A stretch of DNA of 64,000 bases from Paulownia fortunei. Taxonomy: Eukaryota; Streptophyta; Magnoliopsida; Lamiales; Paulowniaceae. Below, piece after piece: positions 50,991 through 63,365 of this stretch (within the stretch, counting starts at the first letter, position 1; each line of letters begins with the position of its first letter). Where the stretch lies: assembly GCA_019321725.1 (NCBI GenBank), contig CM033115.1, forward strand, positions 20,594,673 through 20,658,672, in the 5' to 3' direction. A program made the position numbers and the translations under genes. Under the pieces are notes generated by a model. It was not told the DNA's origin and ran no database searches. It saw only the letters and a program-made list of their open reading frames with translations.

Positions 50991-51110
50991 CCCAACTCTT
51001 TCCCATCATTAAACCCCTCACTTTCTCAACCCATACAGTTACACACACGAGGAACGACACATTTGCCTCCGCATTTCTTTTCAAAGAAATCCTCGTACCC
51101 AGAAGAAAAA

Positions 51111-51560
51111 ATGTCGGCCTGCAGCAAAATCCGCCACATTGTACGACTGCGCCAAATGCTCCGAAGGTGGCGCAAGAAGGCATCAATAACGGCGCGCCGC
51201 GCGCCCTCCGACGTGCCGGCGGGCCACGTGGCTGTGACCGTGGGCTCGAGCTGTAAAAGGTTCGTGGTCCGAACCACGTACTTAAACCACCCCGTGTTCG
51301 TGAAGCTACTGGTCCAAGCCGAGGAAGAGTATGGGTTCACCAACACCGGCCCTTTAGCAATTCCTTGCGACGAGTCCCTCTTTGAGGAAATTCTCCGGTA
51401 CTTGGCCCGCATGGAGTCCAGTAAGAACAACTCGACCCGTTTCATGAGTTTCGAGGATTTCCAGACGTACTGCCACGTGGGCTTCCAGAGCAACCTTAAA
51501 TTTTGGGCTGAATCCAGACCCCTTTTGGATGGGGCCGTTTGCAATAAGTCCATTTGGTGA
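51111..51560 (+). CDS. SAUR-like auxin-responsive protein (SAUR52/53 type, At1g19840/At1g75590)
   Basis: A single exon of 149 residues begins at ATG 51111, with an A-rich context before it. The frame is open 80 codons upstream, but the TATA box at 50983 favours this start. The basic N-terminus (RHIVRLRQMLRRWRKKA) precedes the SAUR domain at about residues 35-100, with VPAGHVAVTVG, RFVVRTTYLNHPVF and AEEEYGF. The C-terminal FEDFQTYCHVGF is shared with the SAUR52/53 subgroup. Canonical SAURs inhibit PP2C-D phosphatases at the plasma membrane and so activate H+-ATPases for growth; this subgroup is less studied. The coding exon is far richer in GC than its flanks, as is usual for intronless SAURs. 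In Arabidopsis the counterpart lies beside ARF5. Confidence 0.9.
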   Translation: MSACSKIRHIVRLRQMLRRWRKKASITARRAPSDVPAGHVAVTVGSSCKRFVVRTTYLNHPVFVKLLVQAEEEYGFTNTGPLAIPCDESLFEEILRYLARMESSKNNSTRFMSFEDFQTYCHVGFQSNLKFWAESRPLLDGAVCNKSIW

Positions 51561-53459
51561 GTAAAATTGTGCAAAAAAATTCAAGTATACTTTAGATTTA
51601 AACCCGGGTAAGATACTGGCAAATTCTTACGTCTCAACGATCTTGGTTGAGTTTCCAGAGGTGGGGTTTTAGTAGGAATTCTTTTTTGTTGTTTATTTTG
51701 TAATTCTTTTACGTAAACTATTTCAAATGGGGGTGGTGTACTGAAACCTGTTCCGGAGAATATGATGGAGATGGCAAGTAGGTGGGCGGGTCACCACCGA
51801 GTCGTCCCGGGTTCAAGTCGGAGCGGAGTCAACAACTGATGTATACACTAACGCAAATTTGGAGCTGATGGAAAGATAAAAGAAGAAGTGATGATTGATA
51901 GCGAGGTTATAAATGGAAAGGGATTCTTGTTTATTCATTTTGATGGAAATTGTAAAGGATTTAATTCGATGCAATAATGTATACCATGTTAATAAAATAG
52001 TTTTTCAAATTTTCGTTTTTTTGAATAATTTATGGAGTTTAATACTCTAGTTTACAGTGATTATTGATTGGTATAACGTGGTAGCCGTTGTGGGAGTTGT
52101 AAGGGCAACAACCCATGTGAAAGCAAGGTCAGCCCACTAAAATATTCTTGTTTTTTTTTTTAATAACAAACAGACGACATTCCTATCTTTTAATAAAAAT
52201 TATAGTACAGACAAATTACAGAAAGTGGCATACACATTTTTCCTGTATACAGTCTGCTAAGTACATATAGGTACCAAAAAATCAGGGCATGAGCCATAAA
52301 CAGATCTCAAAAAATTCTCAAAAGCAACTGTTTTTGCAAGCGTATCCGCAACTCAATTAGTTTCTCTATAAAAGCTTGACTTGCTTGAACTCATTCCAGC
52401 TCATCCAGTTATATATAGGTTTATTTTGAAATATAGCTTCGTTTAAATTTATCCAAATAAGCCACAAATTGTACACTTAACGTAGTTGCCTCAATTTATT
52501 ATGTTTTAATCATTGAAATAACATCAAGAATTTTCCATTTGCTATAAAAGGTAAATTGTGGCAAGCAAGTATTAGAAATAGTAGCAAATGAAAAATATTT
52601 GAAAATTATGTGCTTTATCTTCCTCTTGAAGTTGGCATGATGAGCAGATGGGGGGAGAGAGGCGTCTTCTAATATGCAAAAATTTATTCGTGGGTAAGCT
52701 GGAGCGAGCCACCATCCTAAAGAAAATTTCCATTTTTGGTAAAACTTTTAATTTCCATGAATTATTCGTTGGGGCTGCTGCATTTTCCAGCATGTCATTC
52801 TTTAAATGAAGCCAATTGTAAGCATTAATTATAAAAAAAAAAAAAAAAAAAGGCCAATTGTAAGCACTTTAGTAGAGAATGTACCTTATTTGTTCCAAGC
52901 CCAACTATCAGCAGTTTGAATTTTTTATTATAAATTTGTGTTACATATTTTAATTCCTAAACAAATTAACAAACTACTTAATTATAGCCCAGTAACATTG
53001 ACAAAAAATGTCCATTAAGGCCATTAGGCCCAGGAGAGCTTAGAAAGCCCTATTCTTTTCAATGCAGCCCACGTTTCTGAATCATCCACATTCCCTGTCA
53101 AAACAAGGTGACCATCTTCACAGATGATTCAGGTTAAGTAATATCAAAGCACATGAGAATCAGAAGGTAGCTCCTTAATTTGGATTTCTTGGAAATTTTG
53201 AATAAATAAATCTTGCATGCTTTTTGTTTATCGTAACTCTAATTATTAATACTATCTCGAATACCTCGTATGAAAATTCTTCTATGTCTATCACTAGCAT
53301 TAGCATGAAAATATGAGGTATTATGGTCGCCTTCTTTAAGCCATTTAATGTTGGCCCCCTGACTCCATTAAATTTCCTTTTGAAGAAATAAATTATGAAA
53401 TTGTGACTGTAAATTCATAAGTAAGGTTAAAAAACAAATCCAGTTCGTCGATACTGACT
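51561..53459. other. SAUR 3' region and AT-rich intergenic DNA
   Basis: The presumed SAUR 3' UTR ends before about 52000. No further gene is supportable. An A tract lies at about 52832-52850. Confidence 0.45.
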
Positions 53460-53705
53460 TGAGATATATCGTTAAAAACTCGTTTAACCTCAATTTGTTA
53501 ATTCAACAAACCAAACTTGAATATAGTTTTTTGTTCGATAAAATTTGAAACTCGCCTCAATTAATAAAAAAAATAAAAAAATATCATATTATTCGAGCTC
53601 AATTCGTGTTTACCTCGATTAAAATTCGTTCAAACCCGACTTTATTAACAATCAAACTAAACTTAAATACAATTTTTAAAATTCGATAAAAATTCAAATA
53701 AAATT
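53460..53705 (-). repeat. Dispersed repeat, copy A (inverted relative to 63140-63365)
   Basis: Its reverse complement aligns along most of its length with 63140-63365. A 16-base exact match (GTTTGAACGAATTTTA on the minus strand, 53620-53635) and shared TTTTTAACGAT and TTTTTATCGA words anchor it. No coding capacity; probably a non-autonomous transposon relic. Confidence 0.6.
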
Positions 53706-53740
53706 AAATAATAACGTGTTCAAGACCCAATTCGTTTATA

Positions 53741-53825
53741 CCTCTGATCAAAAGGGTTTTAAGCATTCAGAGTCTTAAGCAAAACCTCTAATCAAAAGGG
53801 TTTTAAGCATTGAGAGTCTTAAGCA
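53741..53825. repeat. 44-bp tandem duplication
   Basis: Copies start at 53741 and 53785 and differ at about two positions. The duplication directly follows dispersed repeat copy A. Confidence 0.8.
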
Positions 53826-54971
53826 CATTAACATCATTATATAGGAGCTCAATTTATCTATCCGAGCTTCCCCACATATATATAAATATATATATATATA
53901 TATTTCTTACAGTGATGCGAGTGGATTCCAATCTTTTCCAATTTTCTAGAAAATTGTTAAAAACTGCATATAAACCAGTATTAGACCAAGCATTTTAAAA
54001 AACTTTCTTATAAGACGGATTAAGAGACAAAGCAATTTCGTATTGACTAAAACTCGATCTAATTGTGAACTAATCAAACATTTACTCGATTACTCCGTGT
54101 CTAAGGATGTCCTAAATACCCAAAAGAATCAATTAAACTGCAATCCTTAACAAAGTTTCTGAATTTGTCAATTTTGTACTAGTGCAAAGTGCCTCCTAAA
54201 ACTTATCACTAGGATTAAGAATATCATTAAAGTCTCCTATATGCTTCCACTTATGAGAAATAGAAGAGGCTACAGAGGTTAATTAGGTAAGGTGTATCTC
54301 ATAATCTGTGCATACTAAAATGGGCTCAGCCCAAACTAATATATTGTTTTGCACTGGTCACACCCAAAGAGAAAAACTTCATTAACAGGCCTTCACATGG
54401 CAAACTAAGCACGTGATTGATTTCAACTGGAGCACGTGGGAAACACTAATATAGGTTTCTGCACTGGTCCCAAGATTTGCATGTCAAAGACCCACAAATT
54501 TTCTACATGTAAACAGTAAATAATAACAAAAAGAAAATCTCAGAAATGATGAAGGGTTTTTCTTGTTTGATTGAAGAAAAAAGAATTGAAAAACCAGACA
54601 AAAAATGATTTTTTTGGAATCTAGGATTGGAAGAATACAGGATGAGAAATTAGATAAAGACAATGGTCCTTAGGGTCCATGGCCATAAATCCCATTATTT
54701 TTCTCCACAAGGGCAATGAGCTCTATCTTTTGTTGTTTCCATTTTTTTTTATTTTTTTTCTAAATCTCTAAAACATCTGCCTTTAACACATTGGAAGAAG
54801 CAAATCGCGAGATATGTCTCAACTAGCTCCTAGGTTCCCTCCCCAACAAGAACTGTACACTTTTGTGTACAAAAAACCCAACTCACAGTGATTGCATCAT
54901 ACTAAACTCTGATCGCAAGATCCCATTGTCAACACAATGATTGCTCCATGGCGAAATTCAGCCGTAGGTTC
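53826..54971. other. AT-rich intergenic DNA
   Basis: Nothing coding is seen. A TA-rich tract lies near 53877-53902. Confidence 0.4.
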
Positions 54972-55065
54972 CGACCACGATTCGAACCCCCACTCCCACC
55001 ACGATTCGAACCCCCACCCTCCCATTAAAAAACAATTCAAATTAATAGTTCCACCAGTTGAGCTA
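54972..55065 (-). mobile_element. tRNA-derived SINE-like head with a duplicated B box
   Basis: On the minus strand an A-box-like TAGCTCAACTGG (55065-55054) is followed after about 40 nt by a B box GGTTCGAATC (55012-55003). A second identical B box lies 24 bp on (54988-54979). This is the internal Pol III promoter layout of tRNAs and plant SINEs, but no acceptor stem or cloverleaf closes, so it is not a tRNA gene. The body would extend toward about 54800. Confidence 0.5.
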
Positions 55066-58000
55066 TTTGTGTTTGGTCTTGTTCTTATAGACGATGTTAA
55101 GGTTTAAATTTTATCCCTTTCCTTCTTGCATATATTTTAGAGTTTGAATTTAAAATAATAATAATAATAATTCCCTAAAAAAAGGGCACCCATAATCCCT
55201 GCATAAGAAGAATAGCAATAGTAAGGTTGATGTTTTAAAATTGTAAAATTTTGAGTACAAATTCTTCGAGAGTTTATTTTTATAGCAGTTGATTATTGTT
55301 AGTTGTTAATTATTAATTTATATTTATTGATTTTCGGATATAATGTGGTATTTGACAATGGAATTAAAAAAGAAGAAGAAGAAGAAGAAAAAAGAGATAT
55401 TAATGTAAGTAATTATGAACTTCTCTTTTAATTCGTTGGTAAATCTTGAAGCACAAATCATTTGCAAGAAATAATGCCTTGTTAAAGCGTTACAAGAATC
55501 AAATCTAATAATGGTTGCAATTAGAATTGTTCTTCACATTTTGCTTTGTGGCAATGGAGGTGAAAGGGTGAATTCCATAGTCGGATGAACCATGTGATTT
55601 AATAAGACAGATATATATGTGCAATTTCGCAGTCTAATCTGTAATCAATTATGTTAATGATCACGTTGGGGTCGTGCTACAGCCTTATTCCTCCTAGTAT
55701 TAGACTAATAGATTGCTTATCACACTTTAATCTCAACATGTGGCTGCATTAATTTGTAACCAAAGCCAAGGACAAACAACATGGCATAATGCTTATTACA
55801 TGCACTTGCAACTTGCAAGGTCATATCAACCAAATATATCAATTTTCTTCTTCTTTTTTTTTTTTTTTTTTTGTTGAGTGGAGATATCAACCACATGACT
55901 GCATCATGATATCATTTAACATTAAAATTACATAATTAATAATTATAAAATATTAAATATTAAAGTTGATTGCTATAAGACAAATATGTTTATGCTGGAA
56001 TTCAAACTCAAAATTTTTTTGAACTAACTAGTCTCGTTGCCAAATATATCACCATTTTTTTTATACAAATCTTAAATTTTATTATCTCTAGTTACATGAC
56101 AAATAAAGACGGAAGTAGACAACGTCAGCCGCTCCTTAACTTCATAAATTTTTTAAATTAATATAAGCTTTATATATGAAGTTATTAAATTTTAAAATTT
56201 AGATCTTCTAAAAAATTAAAAATATCTTTTTATTTACTGTTTATAAAAAAAAAAAATCACCCCCGCATCCTGCAACCTCTATTTTCTGACTTCTTGCATT
56301 ACTTTTCAATAAAACATGATATATGAAATTTGACCATATTAAAATTGGGTTAGAGTTTCACAAAATTTTGTAAATTTCATTTAACTCTCAACTGCAAATA
56401 TCATTTCCTAGTAAATTTACAATTAGCAATAAGAATAAATAAAGATTAGAAAAAAGGTCTGGGGGTAAGTAGAAAAAAGGAAAGTCGAATCCGATGTAAA
56501 AAGAACACAAAATGGTTTGGCATAAAAGAGCGCATGAGGGTGGTGGAGTAAAGCTGTGTTGTGGTTGTGAGGGAAGGGGTCCCAATGGGTATATAATTTT
56601 GACTCCAAAATCTTATCCCATGTTTACTTCAAACTCATGATAGCCTTTCGTATCAACAAAGCCAAAAAATTGAAAGTTTCCATGTATAAGAGAGTTGAAG
56701 AATTTTTTGTTAAATGAGGTTCCCATGTTCTTCCATCATTCTTCTTCATCCCACTATCCTTTTCTTTTGTTTTGGGCTCATAGAAGGTGGTATATAGTGG
56801 AATGTGATTATCAAGGAGTAAAAGGAAAAAAAATTCACCATCATAATCATTTACTCTATATGCTTTTGATAGGTTTCATGATTGATTAGAGTGAAGGTAC
56901 TTTTCTCAAAGAAATAAAATTATTTTGCAATATTGAAAATATGATTATTTGTTTATTTTTATAATATTTGTATATGATAGTTGATTATTATAAATTATCA
57001 ATCAATGATTATTAATTCATTGTCAATTAATATTTAATGTAATGTATTTTATCGTTTTACTTAAACAAAAGAAATTACTTCACTATGTTTCAAGGGCCAC
57101 AATGTTTTTGAAGTAAACGATTATTTTTATTCTTCAAACATGAAAAAATAGTAAATTGTACTTTTTTATCCACAAGTGAAGTTCTTGTATTTTTTTCAGA
57201 GATGATGGTCAAAGTTCTGGTTTGATTCTCCTTTCGTATAGGTCTAAAACCCTCCAAATATATGCAATAGAACAATAATAGAGGATAGGATTGATAAAAT
57301 ATATCGTCAAACTGTTTCATAATTCTAATTAAAACGTATAAAATATTCAAAAATTTATTATTTTTTCTTATCTCATTTAAAATTTATAAAAAATTAAACA
57401 GTGACATTCCGAAGTGGGTGTACATAAAAGTGGGAAATAAAATAGACACTAAATGATTCTCAACATAATTTTGTCAAATGAAACTTGTGGCAGAAGCATC
57501 TACAGACATATCATTATGGGAGTAGACAGCAACAGAGCATCGATCCATCTACTGTCTGCCTATCCTACACTTCACACTCACCTAAATTAAAAAGTATTTT
57601 AAAAAAAATAGAAAAATAAATAAAGATGCTACCATTCTAGCTGGCTAGCTAATGGAATTTTCTCTTTGCACTACTTGACACTTAACCTCTCTGTATTCCA
57701 TTGTATCCATTTTTTTTTTTTTTCTTTTAATCAAGTCTTAAAAAGTTTATTTGGTTAATTTATTTGAAAACCCTACAAATGAAAAACAAAATAAAAAATA
57801 AAAAATAAAAAATCCTTATTTTTGCTTTTAAGAATACTATGATCACTCTATCTTATATGTACTCGTATAACATACACTTACACGAACCAGCTAAGCTGTC
57901 GATATACTAAATAATTTACATATATATTTAATCGAAGGGGCCAGCTAAGCTAACAATAGTTCTAAACTGAGAAAAAAAATAAAGAAAAACAAAACGACAG

Positions 58001-59420
58001 TCAATTGCGTATGCTGTTGGAAGAGGATATTTGATAACAATGCTATGCCAGGTATGCTTTAAAAAAATATTTTTTTGTGTTAAATTTGATTATTATAAAC
58101 TGCAGAAAAAATAAAATAATTAATTTAGATTACGTAAATGATAAAATAACAAAAAAAATTATATTCCAAGTAGAATAGATGAAAATAATAATTATGTGTT
58201 AGTATTATCAACTAGAACATTTTTATTACTTCAAATGTACTTATTTTCAACTTATATATTACAATTTGGGTCTAGACCAAGAGGAAGCAATCACACAAAT
58301 AAAATTAAATAGAAATTAAATATGATGACAATCTAATACGAATCACGGAAGAGATTGAAAACAAAAGGATGCAACAATACATTAAGAGAAACTTGATAAT
58401 GAAATTTTTATATAAAACTAAAGCTATGAGAAAAAAATAACAAAGTTGTAGATGATAATGCGTCCACATTCAATTTATTTAATCTTTATTAAATTGCAAC
58501 TAATTAGGTGACATTTACTTAATGTCTTAATTGAAACATTCTTAAGTTTGTATAAGTTATATCAATTTTGATTGAATAGTTCTATAATTTATTTGTATGT
58601 GTGAATGAGTTTAAAGAGGTACCGAAAGGTCATTAAACTTGGTTAGCTGGCAAATTTAGAAAATAAAAAAATTCGCAAAACAACCAATGAAATTATTCTA
58701 AGAAATTTCTTAAAAAATCTAAATTTTAAGAAAAAATAATTCGGTCAAAATTGCTCATTTGTCATTAAAAAAAAAAAAAACTCCCTTCTTATATATCAAG
58801 GTATAGATATTTATTTATCCAAGTCTAATCAAGAATATTACAAGGCTTAACATTTGCATGGTTGAACTGTCTCAATCTTTGTAACATTAATTAGTATATT
58901 AGTTGCCATTCATAGTACTATTATTGCCTTTATTAGCCGATTGATGACGTTTAATAATAAATGTGCCCAAAGTCCACTAGAATGACCATCCAATCATGCA
59001 AACTTTAAAAAGTTTTTTCCATCACCAAACAGGACCTAAAATATAATTCTTGTATTTGAATGATCTTTTCTTCTGCTTTGGGTCTAACTATAGCTCGAAA
59101 CACTTGCATTATTCAACTATTAAAAATATTCAGAACAGTCTTATGTGTAAGACTATTTTAAATATTTTATTATCCGATATATGAAAAATAGTTGACAGAT
59201 CATTCATTTCATATTATTCTATCATTAAAAATGTTTATCATGAAGTCTAAACTGATTTCTTTTTTTCTCTTCTTTTAGAATAATATTTTTTTCCTTTCTT
59301 ATTTGAGTATTTGATGAAAAAAATAATCTTAAAACACCATTTAATTTAATCCTGATTATAAAACCCGCTCAAACCACTTTCTAATAGTTTAACATTAAAT
59401 TTGAGTAAAATGGTCATAAT
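55066..59420. other. Gene-poor AT-rich intergenic DNA
   Basis: No supportable exon or RNA gene. It contains a GAA repeat at about 55369-55391, a T tract near 55854-55873 and other homopolymers. Overlapping frames at 56388-56608 (-) are shadows of a G-rich patch. Confidence 0.45.
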
Positions 59421-59472
59421 GATACATTTTTCAGATTTTAGAAAATGATACATTTTTCAGATTTTAGAAAAT
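59421..59472. repeat. 26-bp tandem duplication
   Basis: Two consecutive copies, 59421-59446 and 59447-59472, look identical. Confidence 0.85.
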
Positions 59473-59653
59473 GAAATATTACATTTCATAGTTTAAAGAC
59501 TAAAACTGCGCAGTTTTAAGAATTGATGAGTAATTTTTTTTTTTGTGTGTGTGTATAAAAACTTATTTCATACATGTACTTAAATCAGAAGATTCGGAGT
59601 GGTACTTAAACTTACAAATACATTACCATCCTGCTACTTGTTTTTCTTTAATT

Positions 59654-59742
59654 CACACACACACACACTTGTGTGTGTATTTATGTGTGTGTGTGTATGC
59701 ATGTATGTATATATGTATGTATGTGTGTGTGTGTGTGTGTGC
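59654..59742. repeat. CA tract facing TG/TATG tracts (hairpin-forming microsatellite)
   Basis: A CA repeat (59654-59669) runs straight into TG repeats and then TATG and TG repeats up to 59742. The two arms are complementary and could fold back. Confidence 0.85.
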
Positions 59743-60194
59743 ATTTTCATTTTGAGGTCGTTTTGTCACAATTTCTGTAACTTAACTTGAACTACATAAT
59801 TTTTCTTGCGCGGACAACGTTGATAAGGACAGTACAATTATTTGGACTTTTAATTGTGCTGATCGGTACTGAAAACACGGTGTCGTATAGTTGACAATCG
59901 TATTGAGTTATGACTTTATGGAATAAGATTTTTAAAAATGCCAAGAAACTTGGGTTTGGTAATTGACGTTATTTAAAGTTATCACCATCCAATACTTTAA
60001 GAATAATTATCAATTCACAAGCTACTGAGTTATCCATAACACCAATTCTTAATAAAGATTGAATATTCATTAAGCTAAGCAATCCTCCTCAATTGGGACA
60101 AAAGAAAGAAACAATAATTGAGAGCTATATGTAGAGTTTGGATTGGATTGGATTGAATTGAAGAATTTGAAGTGATTTTATAATTCGATGAATT

Positions 60195-60522
60195 TTAATT
60201 TATAATATTAGTCAAAAAATAATTGATAAAATAATGAAACTCACAATATTTCTAATTATCTAAACAAATACATATTTACGTTTGTTATTATAAATTTAAA
60301 AAAATTAAAAACTCAAATTCTTCATAACACAACCTTAAATAATTTCAGACATTGATAATTTAAAATATTATTCAAAAAATAATTGATAAAATAATAAAAT
60401 TTCATAATAAATCTAATTATCCAAACAAGAACATATTTACTATTGTTATTATAAATTAAAAAAAAAATAAAAACTCAAATTCTTTATTCTGAACACAACC
60501 TTAAATAATTTCAGACATTGAT
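60195..60522. repeat. Imperfect tandem duplication of about 160 bp
   Basis: The segment from about 60195 to 60356 recurs at about 60355-60522 with small indels. Both copies hold CAAAAAATAATTGATAAAAT, AACTCAAATTCTT and CAACCTTAAATAATTTCAGA. A TTGGATTGGATTG lead-in just upstream (60137-60160) suggests transposon origin. Confidence 0.8.
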
Positions 60523-61540
60523 TGTTGAAATTGACAATAATAAGATCATTGATAGAAGAGGAGTATCAAGAAATTCTAGTATTGCCATTGCTTCAATTGA
60601 TCAATTTCCACATACAATTAACTTTCATCCGTTGGAAAGATGTTAATTAACCTCCTACAGATTTAGACATCAGTTTACTGAGTTACAGTCAATTAAAAGT
60701 TCGAATAATCTTTTGCTTCAAGCGAAAGCACAGGACAAAGTGTAATCAAATTAATTTTAACAAGTCAAAAATGGTGGGCCCTTTTGAGTTAATTGTCTTA
60801 AATCATTGATTATTATCACGAACATAAAGAAGAAGGAAATATCAGGTGAATCTCATGAATACCCACAACTTTTTTATACAGTCCTAATTATTATCATTAT
60901 TATTTTTTGTTTAATCCTAACCAATTTTTGTACAATAATTCAAGCCTGGTTTTGGTCAAAAATACTACTAATTACTTTTTAACTCCACCACTGAATACCT
61001 AAACACTAATCTAAGTGACAGTGGAAGGGGACTAACTGCTATTCCAGAATATTTTTTTTGTTTTTTTTTGTGAGTATAAATCTTTATTTTCAACTCCTTA
61101 AAAAATGTCCTAACATGTAATTTATCATTTTTTAGAATTATTTCCTAACAATATTTTTAAAAAACAACACCTATTTCTCATTTTAGGTCAAATTTCACAC
61201 ACTATTTTTAGAAAACAAGGGCCCATTTTCATAAAAAGACTTTTTATCACATGTTTGAGACTAAAAGCTAATATTAATTTTATCAAAATGAAATGTCGGA
61301 ATAATATGCCAATTCAATTGGTTAAATTTTAAAATTTTATTAATTCAAATAAATTTTTATTTTCATGCAAAAATCGGGAGACTCTCATGTTCTCATATTC
61401 TCGGACGTCAAAGCACACTTGCGCTAGATGTTTTCAAAACTGAAACCACAAGAAGTTGAACCCAAAAACAGTGTGTTATGCCCCATTTCTCATTAAGACA
61501 AATTAATCCTTTTTTCTGCTACGTTACTGATATATTTATT
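60523..61540. other. AT-rich intergenic DNA
   Basis: Nothing coding or structured is seen beyond homopolymers. Confidence 0.4.
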
Positions 61541-61558
61541 CGCTCTCTCGCTCTCTCG

Positions 61559-61609
<51 letters not shown>
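61541..61609. repeat. Compound microsatellite CTCTCG-CT-CA-TA
   Basis: Four simple-repeat types follow one another without gaps. Confidence 0.9.
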
Positions 61610-61861
61610 TCATTTATATAAATATATATAAAATATATGATGAGAGAATATAACAAGCAAACTACCAATCCGTTTACTCCACTCTGATTGCATGTTAGGA
61701 GACCCAATTGGTTTTCTTATAATTTCTAAGGGCAAATCAGTCGAGGACCATGGCTTTATTTTTTTTTTATTTTTATTTTTGGGTTTCTTTTCACAAGATC
61801 TTTTATGAACAGATACTTTTTGCCGTGATTTTTCCTTTTTACTAGGTTAAAATTTTTTCCC

Positions 61862-62030
61862 TTTAGTTGAAACCATGTCTGCTGCCGATATTACTCTGCG
61901 GACGGATGCCCGTTTCGTTAGGAGCTAAAAACACGGGTTATAGGAAAGCTGGTCCCTGCGACGCCAACACCTGTCCCGTGGGCTACAGTTCGCTTGAGGC
62001 GATGATGAACAGGCTGGACCCTACCTAATT
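61862..62030 (+). other. Isolated GC-rich block of unknown origin
   Basis: About 170 bp of near-balanced composition in very AT-rich flanks. It begins with a 17-codon frame (ATG 61875) that stops at once. No family is recognised. It could be a conserved regulatory block, a non-coding RNA or a gene fragment. Confidence 0.3.
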
Positions 62031-63139
62031 GAATGGAGAAACTCGTTAGCTTTACTTAAGTGTCGGTGGTTAATAGTAGTATTCAAGTTTGGGTATTTGA
62101 ATAAAAAATAAATATTTTTTTTTATAAAATAAAATATTTATTTATTATTTACATACTCGATGTAGTTTTCAGAACTTAATTGTGATATTCTAGTGTTTTA
62201 TTGTGGCATGAAATTAGCTGTAATTCCATTGGTAATACTTCCTAGATTAATTATTTTTATAGTAGATATGTTTTGCTCTGATTGACATCTTTGGAGTTGA
62301 GGTGATTTTGCTCACTTTTGTGCTATAATACGTTGCGAAAAACAATAAATAAATAAATAAATAAAACTCTTCTATTTGCACCTTTCTTGGGGAAATTTTA
62401 GTTTGGATTTGATTTAAACACACCTAAACTAATTGCACTATTAAAATATACACTTGTGGTGTGGTTGACTAGCAATTCCCAAAAAAAAAAAAAAAAAAAA
62501 AAAAAGAAATTATCAATCACAATTAAAATCATATTTATCCTATGAATGTGATAGGTAGATTTTGGTAGATGGTGGTAGATATACATACTCATACATCATT
62601 CAGACACACATATTAAACAGATACATGTACACACACACACACATATTTGTTTGTATGTATTCTGGGTGGACCCTATTTAATTTCACATAAAGGGTATTGT
62701 GGTCCTTCCTTCCATTTCATTCTACTCCCATTATTCACTACTACTGCCCAGCATAGCCACGTACGAGTGGTATCAATTGAAAAGCTAGAATAAATTAATT
62801 CCTTTTTCATTTCTAAGTTAGACCAAGTACAGAAAAATACTATTTACTAGTAATTAATTGCTTCAGTATTTCACTTTCATTTCGTACATAAACTCATTAA
62901 ATTCCCACCTAAATTCATGCTTTTAAAGTAATCCCCACCTCATGGTTTTAGAGTAAACTATTAATTCAGCACTGTACTTTGTTAGCTCTTCTTCTTAACT
63001 GCTCAAATCAGCAACTCAAAGTCATTTGATAAATAAATAAATAAATATAACTCTTGGAAAATGTGAAATTGGGATTGTAAACGTAAACAATACAGGGTGG
63101 AAACAAATTAAATCGAATCAAATATATCACAATTTAAGT
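62031..63139. other. AT-rich intergenic DNA with simple repeats
   Basis: Includes AAAT repeats at 62344-62365, an A tract near 62480-62504 and a CA tract near 62630-62642. No gene is seen. Confidence 0.45.
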
Positions 63140-63365
63140 TTATTTGATTTTTTTATCGATTTTTAGAAATTATGTTTGAATTTAGTTTAATAGTCAGTCG
63201 AGTTGAGTTTGAACGAATTTTAAATCAAAATTGAATAATTTGATCTTTTTATATATATATATATATTTTTATTTTTTTACTAATCAAGTTGAGTTTTAAA
63301 TCTTATAAAAAATGTGTTCAAATTTAATTTGTTAAATTAACGAATCGAATTTTTAACGATCGATG
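63140..63365 (+). repeat. Dispersed repeat, copy B
   Basis: Aligns with the reverse complement of 53460-53705; the exact 16-base anchor is at 63207-63222. A TA microsatellite (about 63250-63267) has grown inside this copy. Confidence 0.6.

Noticed and set aside
51772..51830. tRNA-like boxes in the SAUR 3' region (TGGCAAGTAGG, GGTTCAAGTC)
   Set aside because: The A box fits poorly and no acceptor stem or anticodon arm can be formed.
57480..57580. Possible miRNA hairpin with GTAGACAG facing CTGTCTGC
   Set aside because: The complementary arms are only about eight bases; too short for a plant miRNA precursor.
59599..59790. Cys/Val-rich frames over the TG microsatellite
   Set aside because: Pure translation of simple repeats.
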